Origin: Ficedula albicollis
Taxonomy: Eukaryota; Chordata; Aves; Passeriformes; Muscicapidae
Direction of reading: 5' to 3'
Length of the DNA stretch: 64,000 nt
Assembly: GCF_000247815.1 (NCBI RefSeq)
Contig: NC_021678.1
Span: 11,157,351-11,221,350 of the forward strand
The notes under the pieces were generated by a model. The model saw nothing but the letters and a program-made list of their open reading frames with translations. It was not told the origin of the DNA and made no database searches. Position numbers and translations under genes: made by a program. The first letter of the stretch is position 1. Each line of letters opens with the position of its first letter. Shown here piece by piece: positions 23,098-36,340 of the stretch.

Positions 23098-26000
23098 CTC
23101 AGAAAAAGAGAGAAAATACAAGTGTAATAGCTATTACAAGTTCTGGTAACATAGCTGATGAGCAGTTTTCAAGCTTTGCCTTGAACAAGTATCATTGCAG
23201 TGATGTAAATCTGAAGTTCCTATGTCATCCATAACCATCAACTGTAAGTCTGGTTGACGCCATACAGTTTGTTCAGGACTTCCTACCCCAAAGAAAAAAA
23301 CCCTGCTAAGGGGGAGAAAGATGGAAGACACCAGCAAGGAATCATATTTCCATTTCCTAGTTCAGTCCTAGTTGAAGGGGCTTAGCTTATTTGAAGTTTT
23401 GTGAGAGAAATCTGCAAAAGTAATTTTGTAAGCTTTGAACAGGCAGCAATTTCCCCCCCACCGTGTGTGATAACAATCTACAGTTTAGTAACAGTCATTT
23501 TCATTGGCTAGTCTTGCTTTTCCTCTGGCACTTGAGTATTTTATTCCATTTCCCCTCCTTTCCTTGGAATCTGTGGTTTGAGTCAGCAAAACGAAGACAG
23601 AACCTAAAAGTAAAAGAAAGGTGCATATTAGAACTACAAAGCAGACAGTCATTTGAGAAACACATGAACAAAGTTCTAACACATGCATGCAAAAGACTGC
23701 TGGTGGAAAGACTGAGAAAGGGAGAAAGAAAAAGCAGTTCTTTCCTTTGCATTACCCATCAGCAACTCCCTTTGACACAGTGTCTGGAAAACAGTAATAT
23801 GGGCAGTCCAATACAATGCATCTGTCAAACAGCTTGTGAAAGCAGTGAGGGTTCTTCTAGTCTCACCATGGTTTATTTCACATTTGTTTTAACTCCCCCA
23901 TTCCTTCTTGGGTTTTTTGTTTTGTTTTACTCTGTGGGGGGGAAAAAAAGATACCAACAAATCCCATGCCCTTCCTACTCCTCTAAACTTAAAAAAAAAA
24001 TTAAATCCATAAACTATTTTGAAGGAGCAGAAGCTTGCAATTTCATTTGCTTTTACTTTAAGTAAATACCTTTCAGGGTATAACTGTTCAGTCATGAATA
24101 AAGTATTACAGATTTAAATATCAAAGTTTACAGAAACTGCATTTCAGATTAAGTCAAATTCAACAGAAATTAAAATTCAAACACCAATCCCTGATTGATC
24201 AAAGGGATCCTGAGATAATCCATCTGCTAATATTTCCAACTTCCAATATGGTTAGGCTAGCACGAAGAGGCAGTGGTCACACTCTTACATGACAGGCCAA
24301 ACCAGCTGAGAGGGAAAGACCAAACAGACCACAGTTATGCAAGAGGGGGATACCTAAAATCTACTCAGCACTGAGAGTCAGCTAAATGTTTTATGGGCCT
24401 CTTCAATGACAGCATAAAAAACAGAGAAGTAAGCTTAATGCATGTTAGTCTACTTTCAACATTAATAAAATACTTTCATTTAAAATTTGCTTGCATAAAA
24501 TAAGCGAAGCTCATTAAAATTTATCCAGGGACCTATTAACTCTACATCCATTTTGACTGTGTTGTGCAATTATGGCTTAGGGGAAGTTCTGAGACTCTCT
24601 GTTTAGTTTCACTATCCTTATGAGACTGGAAAAAAATTGCTCCGTCCCATACTCCTATATGTGCTAGACAGCCTTATCTGGCACTGCCAGCTGCCAGCCA
24701 GCCCACCTTGTGCTGGCCCAGCTAGTCAGTCAGGGTGCCACAATGCCACCCCCATGTGTTTACAGCAAATACCTGGCACTGTGTCTCCCTAGTTGTGTCT
24801 TTGTGACACTGCTCCCTTCCCATCCAGCTTCCAGCACCAGGATACTGCTCCAGTGCAAATCCGGTACCCCTGACCAGCATCTTCACTTGCAAGAAAGCTC
24901 CAATTACAAGGCCTGAAAGATTAAGTGATTATTCATACCACCAGCAGCAGTGCCTGCCACAGCTGACCCAAAGTTTGTGGGCATATCATGCACACCAAGT
25001 TTGGTAAGAGCTGCACACCTTGGAGTTTTCCAGCTGAAGTCTATAGGACTGCTCAAAGTAGTTTTTAGTATCTGTAGTGCTAAAGTCTCTGTTAATAATT
25101 TACATAGATTATGTAGAAATTCTTAATACAGCAGATTAAAGGCAATTACTCATCAGAAATGGAAGCTTTTGGAACTTATGGAAAGCTACTGGACACTTTG
25201 ACACAAAACAAGTAACAGTTTTATCAACTGAATACTAGATAACATCCTTTCCAGTCCAGACAAGCCAGAAGTTAGTCACTCCTCACTGCACAAACACAGC
25301 ATTATATAAATGCAAGTTGAATGCCCATAAAGAGTGTTTAAACCCAGATGTATCCACAGACTACTGACCAGTGTCCAGGTGTGATGAATCAAGGGAGAGA
25401 GAAGAAAAATATCCACAGGATAAAACCAGTACACAGAAATGATACAATATCATCCCAAGCTTTCTTTAGTGCAAAGATGACAATATGACAGTTTTTTACA
25501 TTTCTTACTGAATTCTTGTTCTGTTAGACTGCAAGAGGTGAAGCCACAATTAACAGCAAAAAGAACCACGAGTTTCTTTAAATTTCAGTAAAGGCTAAAC
25601 TGTACTAAAGCTACTCCATGCAGAAGCTGACACATCTTCAACCAGTAAAGGCATATTGAAAAATGATCAAATATCTAACTTGCATAAATTATCAGAAAAT
25701 CAAGCCCCAACTATTCTAATTGTTGTTAACTCACAAATCAACACCCCTGAAGGTGGAGCATTAGTTCTAATAGGCTTTTGTAGTCAATTCTTGCTCCACT
25801 AATAAATTGCTCTGTGTTCAACTTTGAGTCACTACATTTCCTTAGGTCTCATTCACCTCTTAGCAGCAAGGGAGAACAGACCTCCCGATGTGGTGTCAAG
25901 AGGACACAATGTACCAGGAGATTAAGATCCCTTCAGAGAATAGCAGGGGGCAGTGAGGGAACTCCTGTTCTTCATACCTTTGCTCACTGTGGCCAAACAC

Positions 26001-26879
26001 ACATCATTACGGTAAACACGGATTAGGGAAGTCAACACGCCCCCGCGGGACCCCCTGCTGGATATCTGCACATTCCCGGCCCTTCCCACTGGCACTTCCC
26101 CTATTTGCAGCACAGGGCTGTTTGGGGGAGCACTGCCCTCAGGGGTGCCCAGGGAAGACATACAATAAGCCATTTCTGAAGCAATGAACTACACGAGCTG
26201 GGCTCCAAAGAGCTCACTGCTACTTTTCCTTCTAGGCTCTAATTATTCCTTCATTAGCTGAAACCCTTTATCTACGGGCTAGTGACAATCCTATTAACAA
26301 GACAGCCTTTTTACAGAGACAGGCACTGCCCATTTACGTTTGACCATTTTTTTGCAACACCATAAAGAACAGGCGTTTTTCCCACTAGAGCTTATCGTGG
26401 CCTTTAAAGGCCAGGAATGTTTGTGCAACCAGTTATGTCGAACATTAAAATTTTAAATTGCACATGAAGAGCTGAATGGCTAAGTTAGTTTGCTAAAGCA
26501 GTGGGAACTGAGTGAATTGCCATCTTTTTTTTTCCTTCAGTATTACTTCTGCTGAGGGAAATCATCATAAAGGAGTAAGATACATTTCTTCTTGAGTATT
26601 TCAAAGAGTGAGTGAAAACAGTAAGAATCTTCCTTCCTTCTTATCCCATTGGAAAAGGAGGGTTTATGAGCACTCTACTTCATTACACCCTCTTTTCAGA
26701 AAAAAAAAAAGAAGGGGAAAAAAAAGGAAGCCCTTCTTGCATATTTACAACCCAAATTTGATACAAGTTCAGTCTGGCACAGCCCCTATTTCAGGAATTG
26801 CAGTAACTAGGCTGTAGAACATGATTACAAGAGAAAGCAGGCTGTGAAACCTCAGAACAAACAAAAGCACATGGCATGT

Positions 26880-26942
26880 TAAGGCATGGGTTACATTCAA
26901 TGATCTTGAAGGTCTCTTCCAACCCAGTGATTCTGTGAGATC
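26880..26942 (+). mobile_element. CR1 LINE 3'-end fragment
   Basis: The segment reads TTCAATGATCTTGAAGGTCT followed by a CTTCCAACCC and GATTCTGTGA motif. This is the characteristic 3' terminus of avian CR1 elements, usually GATC-TT-GAGGTC-CTTCCAACC with an ATTCTATGA-type tail. Only the terminal 60 bp or so is recognisable, as expected for a strongly 5'-truncated copy. Confidence 0.75.
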
Positions 26943-29900
26943 CCAAAAATCACAATAGGGAAATTAATTTGGCTATATGGAACACTCTGAAGTTTATAAA
27001 AAAGGACAGTAAGACTACCTGGTAATAAGTAATCACACAGAAGTCCCTGGAATTTCAGTGCTTAAAGATTAAGTTCCAAAACTATAAATTGCACATGCTG
27101 ATATTTAACTTCCTATCAGTTCTTCAAAACAAGTCTATTTGCAGCAGTCTGTATGATCTCCAAAGAATGAGACATCTGAGGCTTATATAATGCTTATAAA
27201 GATCTGCAGGTTTTCCAGAGGCACCTGATTGTTAATTCTTTCTGCATTTCCAGGGCCCTTCTGTATATTCAACAATGGAAATGTTTCTGTTCCTTACAAA
27301 AAAGTCCATTGATTCTCTAAGCACAAGGGAATACGCCAGCATGCTAATTGAAAATGCTTTACATTTTTTTTATTACATTAGCATTCTGTTTTTGTTCCTT
27401 GTTGCAAAGGATGAGTACATCTTTCTGAAGTGGAGAAACATTCACACTCGAGGCAGTGACCTAATTCAGTATGCACTTGGCTTCATGCCAGACTGTGGGG
27501 ACATTCCTTGTGTGAGCCTGTTTTACTTTAGACATGTCCTTTCCATTCAGCATGCCCTAGACGGTCACTGTTTAGCTGCCCATGAAATTCCAACTGAGCG
27601 TTATTTCATTGTTCATAATTTCACCCAGAAGCCACAGATATTCATTGTCTTAAGCCTCCTCCACACACATATTTCTCTTCTTGGCAAGTTATACAATGAA
27701 AACATAAGGTCCAATCTCATCCCTTGCATATTCCCCTCTTATTCTGAAGAACAGTGCCACTGAGAACAGAATAGCTTGAAATATTAGAGGAGCGTTTGCT
27801 GAAACCAAGCACAAAGCAAGTTGGGCATCTGCTGCTGCAGACAATCTTTGCATAAACCCCAGAGTGAAAAACCTCAAACCATACCTTAAGTACACATCAC
27901 ATCATCTCTGCTTAGACAGTCTGCTGAGGTATAGCCTCAGAAAAGACAAAAGAATTTGCCCAGGGTTTTATTACACAGTTCTAGTTGAGCCAGCACCTCA
28001 GTCAGACTTGTCAGCTATTAGGAAGAAAGGAAGAGGGGAAAAAAAAAAAAAATCTCACAAGAATTAACTGCCGAAGTTCTCACTTTGCACAGAAAGCTAG
28101 TCAAGAACCTCACCCTCTTTACTGACCACAAAAAAAAATAAATTTTTATTACAATTCTGCCATCTGATATGCTTTCAGCTATGGCTCTGCCTCCCAAGCA
28201 CACACCCTTATACCCTTGCTGGATGGGAGAGAAGTTAAAAGCCACTCTTAACTTATGGAAAGACAATCTGCATTCAATAAAACCAATAGGGAAGTGAAAA
28301 TAATCACAAAATATTTCAGACCTTACCAGTTTCACACTGAATTCTGAAAAACCTGAAAGTTTTGCTTGTACACATTGCAACCACTGCCCATAGTAAATCA
28401 ATCAGATCAAGCACACACAGCAGCTTATTTTCAATTTTTGAAAGTTTAGAGTATGACACACTGTTCCAATTCATCCCAATGCTCCCCTTTATCGGTAAGC
28501 ACTGAACTTCAAGTTTACTACTCATCTTACCTGGTTGACACCAAAAGGAATTCTTCAAGCTACCTCTTGATTTTCATCAGTTTCCTTTCCTCTGCCAAAG
28601 CCAGAGTCTCATGGGGGAAACAAGGGGACAACAATGACAGTACACTGATCACTGAGCATCTCACTTCATTTTTAATAAAGAATATTGGAAAAAAAATGAA
28701 TAGTGGTGAACTGTCCACATTATGAACAGCCTGTGATAAATTTTAAACTGCTTGAGCATATCTGAAATGGGTAACTTCAGACATTTCTTTAGTTTCTAAA
28801 TGGGAAGGAAAAAGAAGGTCCTTCCTTTGGCAGAAGGACCATTCTAGAACTCACAGTACACCAGGAATAAGTAGTTCAGGCAGCGGAACCACAGAAAAAA
28901 GTTACTTCAGTGAAGGGTGCAACAATCACAGGACTTAGTACTCAAAAAATAATATTCTCTATGCAAGTGGTTTCTCTTACAAAAAGCAACATTGTTGTTT
29001 TGCCAGCAGAAATGCTGTGCTCCAAAATAAAATTAATACCAAACCTCCACCAATTTCCACTGCCACATTAGAGACTGCAGTATGCAGGGAAGATATATGG
29101 GGTTTCCTATCTCCCTTGTTCATGTGATAGATCAACTCATTCTCAACACCAGGGAGAAATAAAACCAATAAAAAACCTTATGTTTTCCAAGGACCAGATC
29201 CTGCTTATTACTTACATCTTTTCATGACATGCAACTGAAACAACACACTTTGTACTAACTTTTAAAACACAGAAACGAGTAGGGTTTCATTTTAATAGTG
29301 GTGTTCAATCATCTTAGAAATCAAGAACAATCAAGCAGGTCATGCTCTTTACAGCTTGCCCAAACCCCCTCTTGCAATTTCTGCCTCAGTTTCAAGTTCC
29401 CTTGAATGTGTTTTTACAACAGCTACACAAGCCATGGGGGCTGCAGGAAGGACCTGTCCTACTCATGCACCACACACCCCTTCCCTGCCCCATGTATACG
29501 GCCAAAAAATAAATCAGCTTGCCAAACTGACAGTATAGGAAATACTGGGGGGTTTATTGCCTCTGTTCTCAGAGAAAGCAAGCAGAAGGAGATATCCAAC
29601 AACCTAGAAATGGTGCTATTTTTGCCATGACAATACCTGGAAAAAGCAGTTATGCTGCCATCCTCAAAGGAAATATTAATTGTACTGTAGCAGTTTAAAT
29701 GCAACTCTTTCATAATCTACTGTGAAATAACAAGGAAAAAGAGCAACTTTTTGCTGAAGCAGTTTTATCTCCTATAAGTGAGAGAAGCAAGCAAGTTATC
29801 ACTTGTCTGGGCACTTGTTGTTCCTAAACAAAACTAAAACCATTACATAGTTAAGTGGACAAATGAAAGAACAGCATTATTCACATTATTTACTTTATAG

Positions 29901-31120
29901 CGAATCCAAAGTAAGCAATGAGCTTATGAATAGAAGCCCTGCTTTGGCTTCAGTGAATCCAAAGTAAGTCCAGTTGTCTGGAAAATGCTGAATTAAAATT
30001 GAAACTTGAAACCCAACCAGCTACACCTTAACCACACTGGTCAGTATTATTCCATTTCAGATAAAGCCAGGAAACAAAAGTCAACTCACAGTCACTTTAT
30101 TGTTTTTATGAAGAGAGACATCTGCTTGGCAATAAAAACTAGGTAAAATGCCCTAGGTAGGCCCAGCTGAAGGAGTTTCATTTGCTTGCTTGTTTTAAAA
30201 CTATGATCAAACAGCTATCATGAAAGGCTCTTCTATCTTCAGCTTTCACAGGACAATAGCTTTTCTATATGACACAACTTCTCCTATCGCTTATATTATT
30301 CAGCTTGTGGGTTTCTGCACTGCTATTCCTGTGAACACTGTTTCTGTTGGTGCTATTCCTCTTAAATTTGGCAAGAAAACCACAAACTCCAAGTTTGGTG
30401 AAGCATGTCTTCTTCCCCTTATTGTCAGGGAATTAAAGGAACAGCAGTTTTATATGACTAACTTATTGTGCCTAATTTGTTGGTTGGTAGAGTTCAACCT
30501 AGAAATAGGAACAGAAGTACAAGAGCTACCTTAGCACAGTTACCAGGGAAGATCTTTCTCCTGGTATTCCAAACATCTTGTAAGTAATGTTTTTCACACG
30601 AGCATTAGGCAAGAACCCAGCCTACTTTTACAACAGCTTTGTTAAAGCCTTATAAAGGACACAGTCCCCATAAGGGGCTGCACAAATACACAGCAGCATT
30701 TGGGCTCCTGGGCCAGGGCACAACACCTGAGCAACCACACCCAGCAGTCTGTCCACTGAAAGGCGGCAGAGCTTCCCAACATCCTATGTAATACTGCACA
30801 CCCCATCAAGAGAAAAAAGACTGGAAGACAGCTTGAGCAAAACTAAATCACACTTCTTACAGCAACCACAGCTTATCTTCAAGGATGCACAGTAATCTCT
30901 ATTAGACCACATGCTGGGAGATGTTTATACTTCCTTCTGTAGGTAGAGCAACAGCTGCAGCAAGAGGCAGAAATTAAACTTAAGATGCCCAGCAGTCTTC
31001 AAAAAGGTAATGCTGTAGGTAGGGCTTTTTTGCACAGAAAGCAGCCTGTTTTACAAGGACAGAAAACCAGTTACACTTAGCAACACAGCTTCACCTTGAA
31101 TCAAAGTGAATGAGGAAAGG

Positions 31121-31143
31121 TATATATATATATATATATATAT
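31121..31143. repeat. TA dinucleotide microsatellite
   Basis: An uninterrupted (TA) run of about 11.5 units lies within the CSGALNACT2 5' intron. Confidence 0.97.
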
Positions 31144-33197
31144 GCTTTAGGCACCCAAAGTATCTAAACAACTTAAAAGGCCCAAGCTAAATATTTCCCC
31201 CACAAAAGATGAGCATCTGAGCTCCCTCGAATGCAACAGTGCAGTAAAAAGTAACTGGTGATCCCATCTCATGTGCACAGCATTTGCACAGCACACCTAC
31301 ATTTTGACTGATGCCATGTTCTATTTTAAAACCCATCACTGAGAATGACTGCAGCCATCTACTGTGGAATGGTAGCTGGCAAAACCAAAGAGATGAGAAT
31401 GTTGTTTTCTTGCCATTGCTTCACCTGAGTTTCATATCTAACTACACTCTGAGAATCAAGTTGTCTTCTGTTTTCTCAGATCTCTGTCATCTACTTCTCT
31501 ATGTATAGAGATCAAGATAACACAGCTACTGTAACCTAAGCATAGTGAAAATATAAATACCAACCTATGTAGACTCTTGAGCTGTTTTTAAAGGATAATT
31601 GTCATTCAAGTTCATACATGGAACCAGTGGAAATCTTCTCATTGTGGGAGGTAAGAATAAAGGTCATGCATGCCGCTTCCTCATACTGTAAAACAAATCT
31701 GAAAATGCTGTAGAGCAAAACAGATCCTCTGAGGCCCTCACAGGTGGTTCTCACATGGAGATTTATTTTTCTTAAGTTATGAAAAGAAGAGATGGAAAAG
31801 GACAGTCCACACCCAAAGTGTTCTTCGTAACAGTTGCACAGCAAATTGTCCAGCATTTAAAAAAACAAGTTAGAGACTTAATAATGTGGAGGAGCTAATT
31901 TTTTTCTATTTTTTTTTATTTTTTTCCCTATGGCAAGAGTGACACTGTTTTCAAGGATGTAATATTCCAAACTATGATGCAGCCGTAGCAGTTGAAGTGA
32001 AAACAGAAGTTAAATTCTCAAGTGCATCCAACCTTCTTTAAAATACTTTCAAACCTCCATTAATATATATCTTGAAAACAGAAATGTTTATAGGAAATTG
32101 ATTAAAAGTTTTATTGGACAACTATGCACCACAGCAATGTTCTCACTAAAGTTCTGATTTATTGTAAAAATTTTTGAGGGGTAACTAGACCAGAGAATAT
32201 GTGTACATAAGTCTTCTGAGTGCAAGTTTGAAGACTCCTGAAGTGACCACTGGAAGACATTTCTGTGCACTTTGTCCAAATGGTAGTTTGGCCTGAGAGT
32301 TTTAAAATAGCGAAAACCAGTTTAAAATACTACATCCAGAAATCCTGACAAAATGCTGCTGAATCACCCTCAAGTTTTTCGTAAATAAAACCAAATCAGC
32401 TAGCTAAAATTCACATGTGGTTTTCAAAACTGTGATCACTTTGCTATTCTTCAGTCTACAGTCAAAGATGGAAGGAGGAACATAAACTACAAATGTTTTT
32501 AGAAAGGCTAAAATTTAGTATAGTAGTTCAGGTTCTGCTTTCAGCACAACAAATCAGCCATGAATATGTCACCAGCCATGAAAGCTGGATGCCAAACAAT
32601 TGAGAAACATCTGGTGCATTCCAGAAGCACAGCTTATGTCATCTGTAATTTTTCAGTCTGACATTATAACTAAGCATTAACTTACTCTTAAAGGACTAGC
32701 AACACCAAGCTCCATCAGAAGCAGAAAAGCCAGCAGCTTGTCAGAGCTATCTATCTTGGTATCTTCCTTGTATTGAAAAAGCTGCCAGTATGAACAACTA
32801 GAAACATCCAACACTGAACACTTTGCATTATGCTACTTCACTTCTCTTGTTTTGTTTTTCAAGTCAGTCTTTGGACCACTTGAATCACCCTTCCTTCCCT
32901 TTCTTCAGGAAGAGATCATCGTGGTTTGAAGGGGAAAGAAGCCAAGAGTTTTTGCAAACCTCTGCTAAGTTTTTGCAGGTTCCTTGCACTCTTCTTTTGT
33001 TGTATTCATATCTCACTACTGTTTTTTTCTAACCTTTATTTGCTGGTTTTGCTTCACAGGAGGGACATACAGGTTGTTACCACGTATACTTGTCAGAAGT
33101 GCCATATTTAACACAGGGTTCTACTGGCAACAACTTCTGCTACACTGTTGGAACACTGGTTTAAAGTTGTTTTTTTTCCTTTCCTTTCCTTTTTATC

Positions 33198-33273
33198 CCC
33201 TCACACAGTTGATTTAAATCCCTATCACTCCCTTCTCATTCCCTCACACAGTTGATTTAAATCCCTATCACTT
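33198..33273. repeat. 33-bp direct repeat at 43-bp spacing
   Basis: CCCTCACACAGTTGATTTAA and the next 13 bp at 33198-33230 recur at 33241-33273, with a 10-bp pyrimidine-rich spacer. Confidence 0.9.
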
Positions 33274-36172
33274 CCACCTGTCCAACTAATAGAAGTTCAG
33301 GATTTTAAACTAAGGAGGAATTCTGAGGAGTTAAATGCAGAAGAATTCAAAAACACTGCATTATGTCTAAAATGTAATTTTAAAAATCCAACATAAAGAA
33401 ACATGCATAGCAGCAGTTCATAGCAGAAACCAATACAATTTTGGATGTTAACACCCAGTCCTTTGCCAAACATTGGGGGCACTGGAGCAAAGTTTGCCCT
33501 GCAGCAGCACCTTACTAGAGCAGTGCTTTGACTGTGCTGGGAAGAAACCTGCCAGCCTGTCCAGCCAGCACTGACTGTAACTAATACTCATCCTCCTGCT
33601 TCACAAATTATATGTCTCTTCTTCACAAGACTTCTCCATGTATCAGGAACTCTCAGAGCCCACGAAAGATGGACTAAACTACTATCACTCAGCAGCCTTA
33701 ATTTTCCCTCTACCAGAGCACAAGACATGCAAGGCATCTGCTGCCCCGGGGGCTGCGAGCAGCACCAACAGTGCTGACAAGTGCCATCCTCTGACACCAC
33801 TGCCTGGGGAAGCCTTCGAGAGACAGAAGTGCTACCTCAAGTCATCTGAAAGCTGTCACCTGAAACACTCTTACAGGACAGATTTTATTTCACAGAAACT
33901 TATGACTTAGCTTCAGAACTGTGGGTTCACTCTGAACAGGGCTCAAGACTAGCATTTTGTGTTTCCACAGTGTGCTTCAAAACACAAGCTCATTTACATC
34001 ATTTCCTCTGCTTTAATTCAGCAGTGTTCCCAACAAGCTTCAATTGCTTCCTGAGCATCACTGCTCAACACCTGCCCCTGCAGCAGCAACACCAACCCCA
34101 CCCAGAACCCTCTAAGTATTATTTCTGCTGTTTCTACAGAGAAGATGCTTACACCACACACCAGCAGTGAGGTAGCAGAAAATCTGCCTAGTTACTGATC
34201 TGGTTGCAATTGGCTATTACACACAACACGCTACTAACACAACATCTACACAGAGAATTAGCTCAGAATCTCTGTACAGCAGCACCTCAGCCATCAGCTT
34301 TAAATTTTCATGTCTTCCTGCAATTACACACCTGAAAGCCAGAAACTGTTCTTCCACGTCTCTGGTAACTGTAATCGGAAAAACTGCGAGGGCTCTTTTC
34401 TTTATACAATTAACTGGGACTAGTCAATACAAAACTGCTGGAGGCTCATATACACCTTTTTGGAGAACTCAGGTGTCCTATAATTTTGGTCTTCTATGAA
34501 AGCACTCATCTATTGTCTTGACAAAAAGCACAATTAACAGTGCAGATATAAGACATACTAACCTCATTTGGTGGATGACGTTCATTTATCAAAGTTAAAT
34601 ACAAGAAGCAGGTGTCTGTATAAAAGAACCTCATCTGTTCAGCAAATTTACTTGCAAGTATTGCATTTCTAAGCTACTTTTAACTCCTACCTATCCTGCA
34701 CTGTATTATTTAAACTCTGAACACATGAGAACCAGCCTGGAGCTATTTTCAGCAAAAGGAGGCGACTGCTGCCAGTGACAGCCATTAAAAGTATGTGGGT
34801 AGGACCTATCTCCTGAGGGTTTGTTAGCCATGAGAGAATTTTACCTCTGCTCTGCAACTGGCATACTGGTTTCCTTGAACAGAAATTCCCCCCAGTATGC
34901 CAGAGAAGTGCCCACCAAACACTCCCCCAGCATCTGCCCAGCCATGCCTATGCTGCTGAGACAGCTACAGCACTTCCATTCTGCACACTGCTTTAGTTGT
35001 CAAGTGTGTACTTGTACTCAGGCTCCCACATTCTTACCCCTCCATCTATTGAAGCAATGCACTGATAGACTGATTTTAGGTCATTTCTGGCCATAGTAGA
35101 GGAGCTGATGGGAAGCCTCACTTTTGGCAGCAGGATGCATATGGTGGCTGTCGGGTGCTGATCTGTGATTTCCAGACAGCTGCCCTAAGTGACATCCCTA
35201 CCAGAAAACTCAGTACCAAAGAGAAGGATCCTCTGCCAGGAGCTGCTTCACCAGTGAAACACCACCATTTAGTACAGGGGAGGGGGAGAGGTAAGAACAA
35301 AAGCCAGACAGACCTGCCCTTACCACCCACTCACTCCACCAGTGAAAAAGAATCAAAGGAAAGGCTGAAGAAAAACACAGGCAGCTCTGCCGCTGCTGTC
35401 ACCTACCAACACAGCTGCCAACACCCCCCTCAAATGCACCTCCCTAAGGAGACATGGCCACCCTCCACTGCAGGCTGGGCAGGGAGATGGGCTCCAGACC
35501 AAAACCTTCCCAGGAACAAGAACAGCTAAAGGAAGCAATCAGACCCAAGGGCACCGTGCTGGAAAGCACCTACACTGCAGGGAGCCACAAATCAATAAAC
35601 AGGCCAATCACCACAGTCACTTTTTATTACAGTTAGAGATGATTGCCAGGAAATAGATTTTAGAAGTACATACAAGATTTCCTCACAAGATAGTCTCCTC
35701 ACATCATCTGATTTGGATTCTCTGAACTTCACTCTGAAACACCGACTCCTGTTGATGCTCTTTCCAGAGCTCACATTTGCACTCACAGATTGAAACAAGC
35801 TGCCAGTTTTATCAACTTGCTTTTAGAGGATTTGGTGTGTGAATGGAAAGAGCCTTTAAAAACCAGTAAGGTAAAGCAGAGATTGTTCCAAGATTATCCC
35901 ACCACACCTCATTCAGAAATAAACGTGGAGCAAGTGGCTCCTGCCCAGCCTTACCATAAACCAGAGCTGCAGCACAGACAGCTCAGTGCCAGCACAGAGA
36001 GTGCAAGCTCCTCACAAGAATTTTAGTGTGCCATGTTTCCACATGCAGCACCTTCAAGGACTGGGGAGGAAAAAAGCCCTTTTCCCTTGAATCTTCCAGC
36101 TTTAGTGACTACATATAGCTTGCAATGATCACCTTGTTATTCTTTTTAAAACACACTTTCTCAGCTAGCAGT

Positions 36173-36340
36173 GACCATCAGAATTGCCAATTCAGACTAC
36201 ACACACCACAAAGTATTAGATACCTAAGAAATATTAAGCTGAATCACTTGCCAGTCGACCATCAGAATTGCCAATTTAGACTACACACACCACAAAGTAT
36301 TAGATAACTAAGAAATATTAAGCTGAATCACTTGCCAGTC
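36173..36340. repeat. 84-bp tandem duplication
   Basis: 36173-36256 is followed directly by 36257-36340 with two substitutions. It lies in the CSGALNACT2 5' intron. Confidence 0.93.

Noticed and set aside
27275..27763. 162-codon plus-strand open frame in the CSGALNACT2 5' intron
   Set aside because: No recognisable domain, no splice context and a length within what AT-rich sequence of this size gives by chance.
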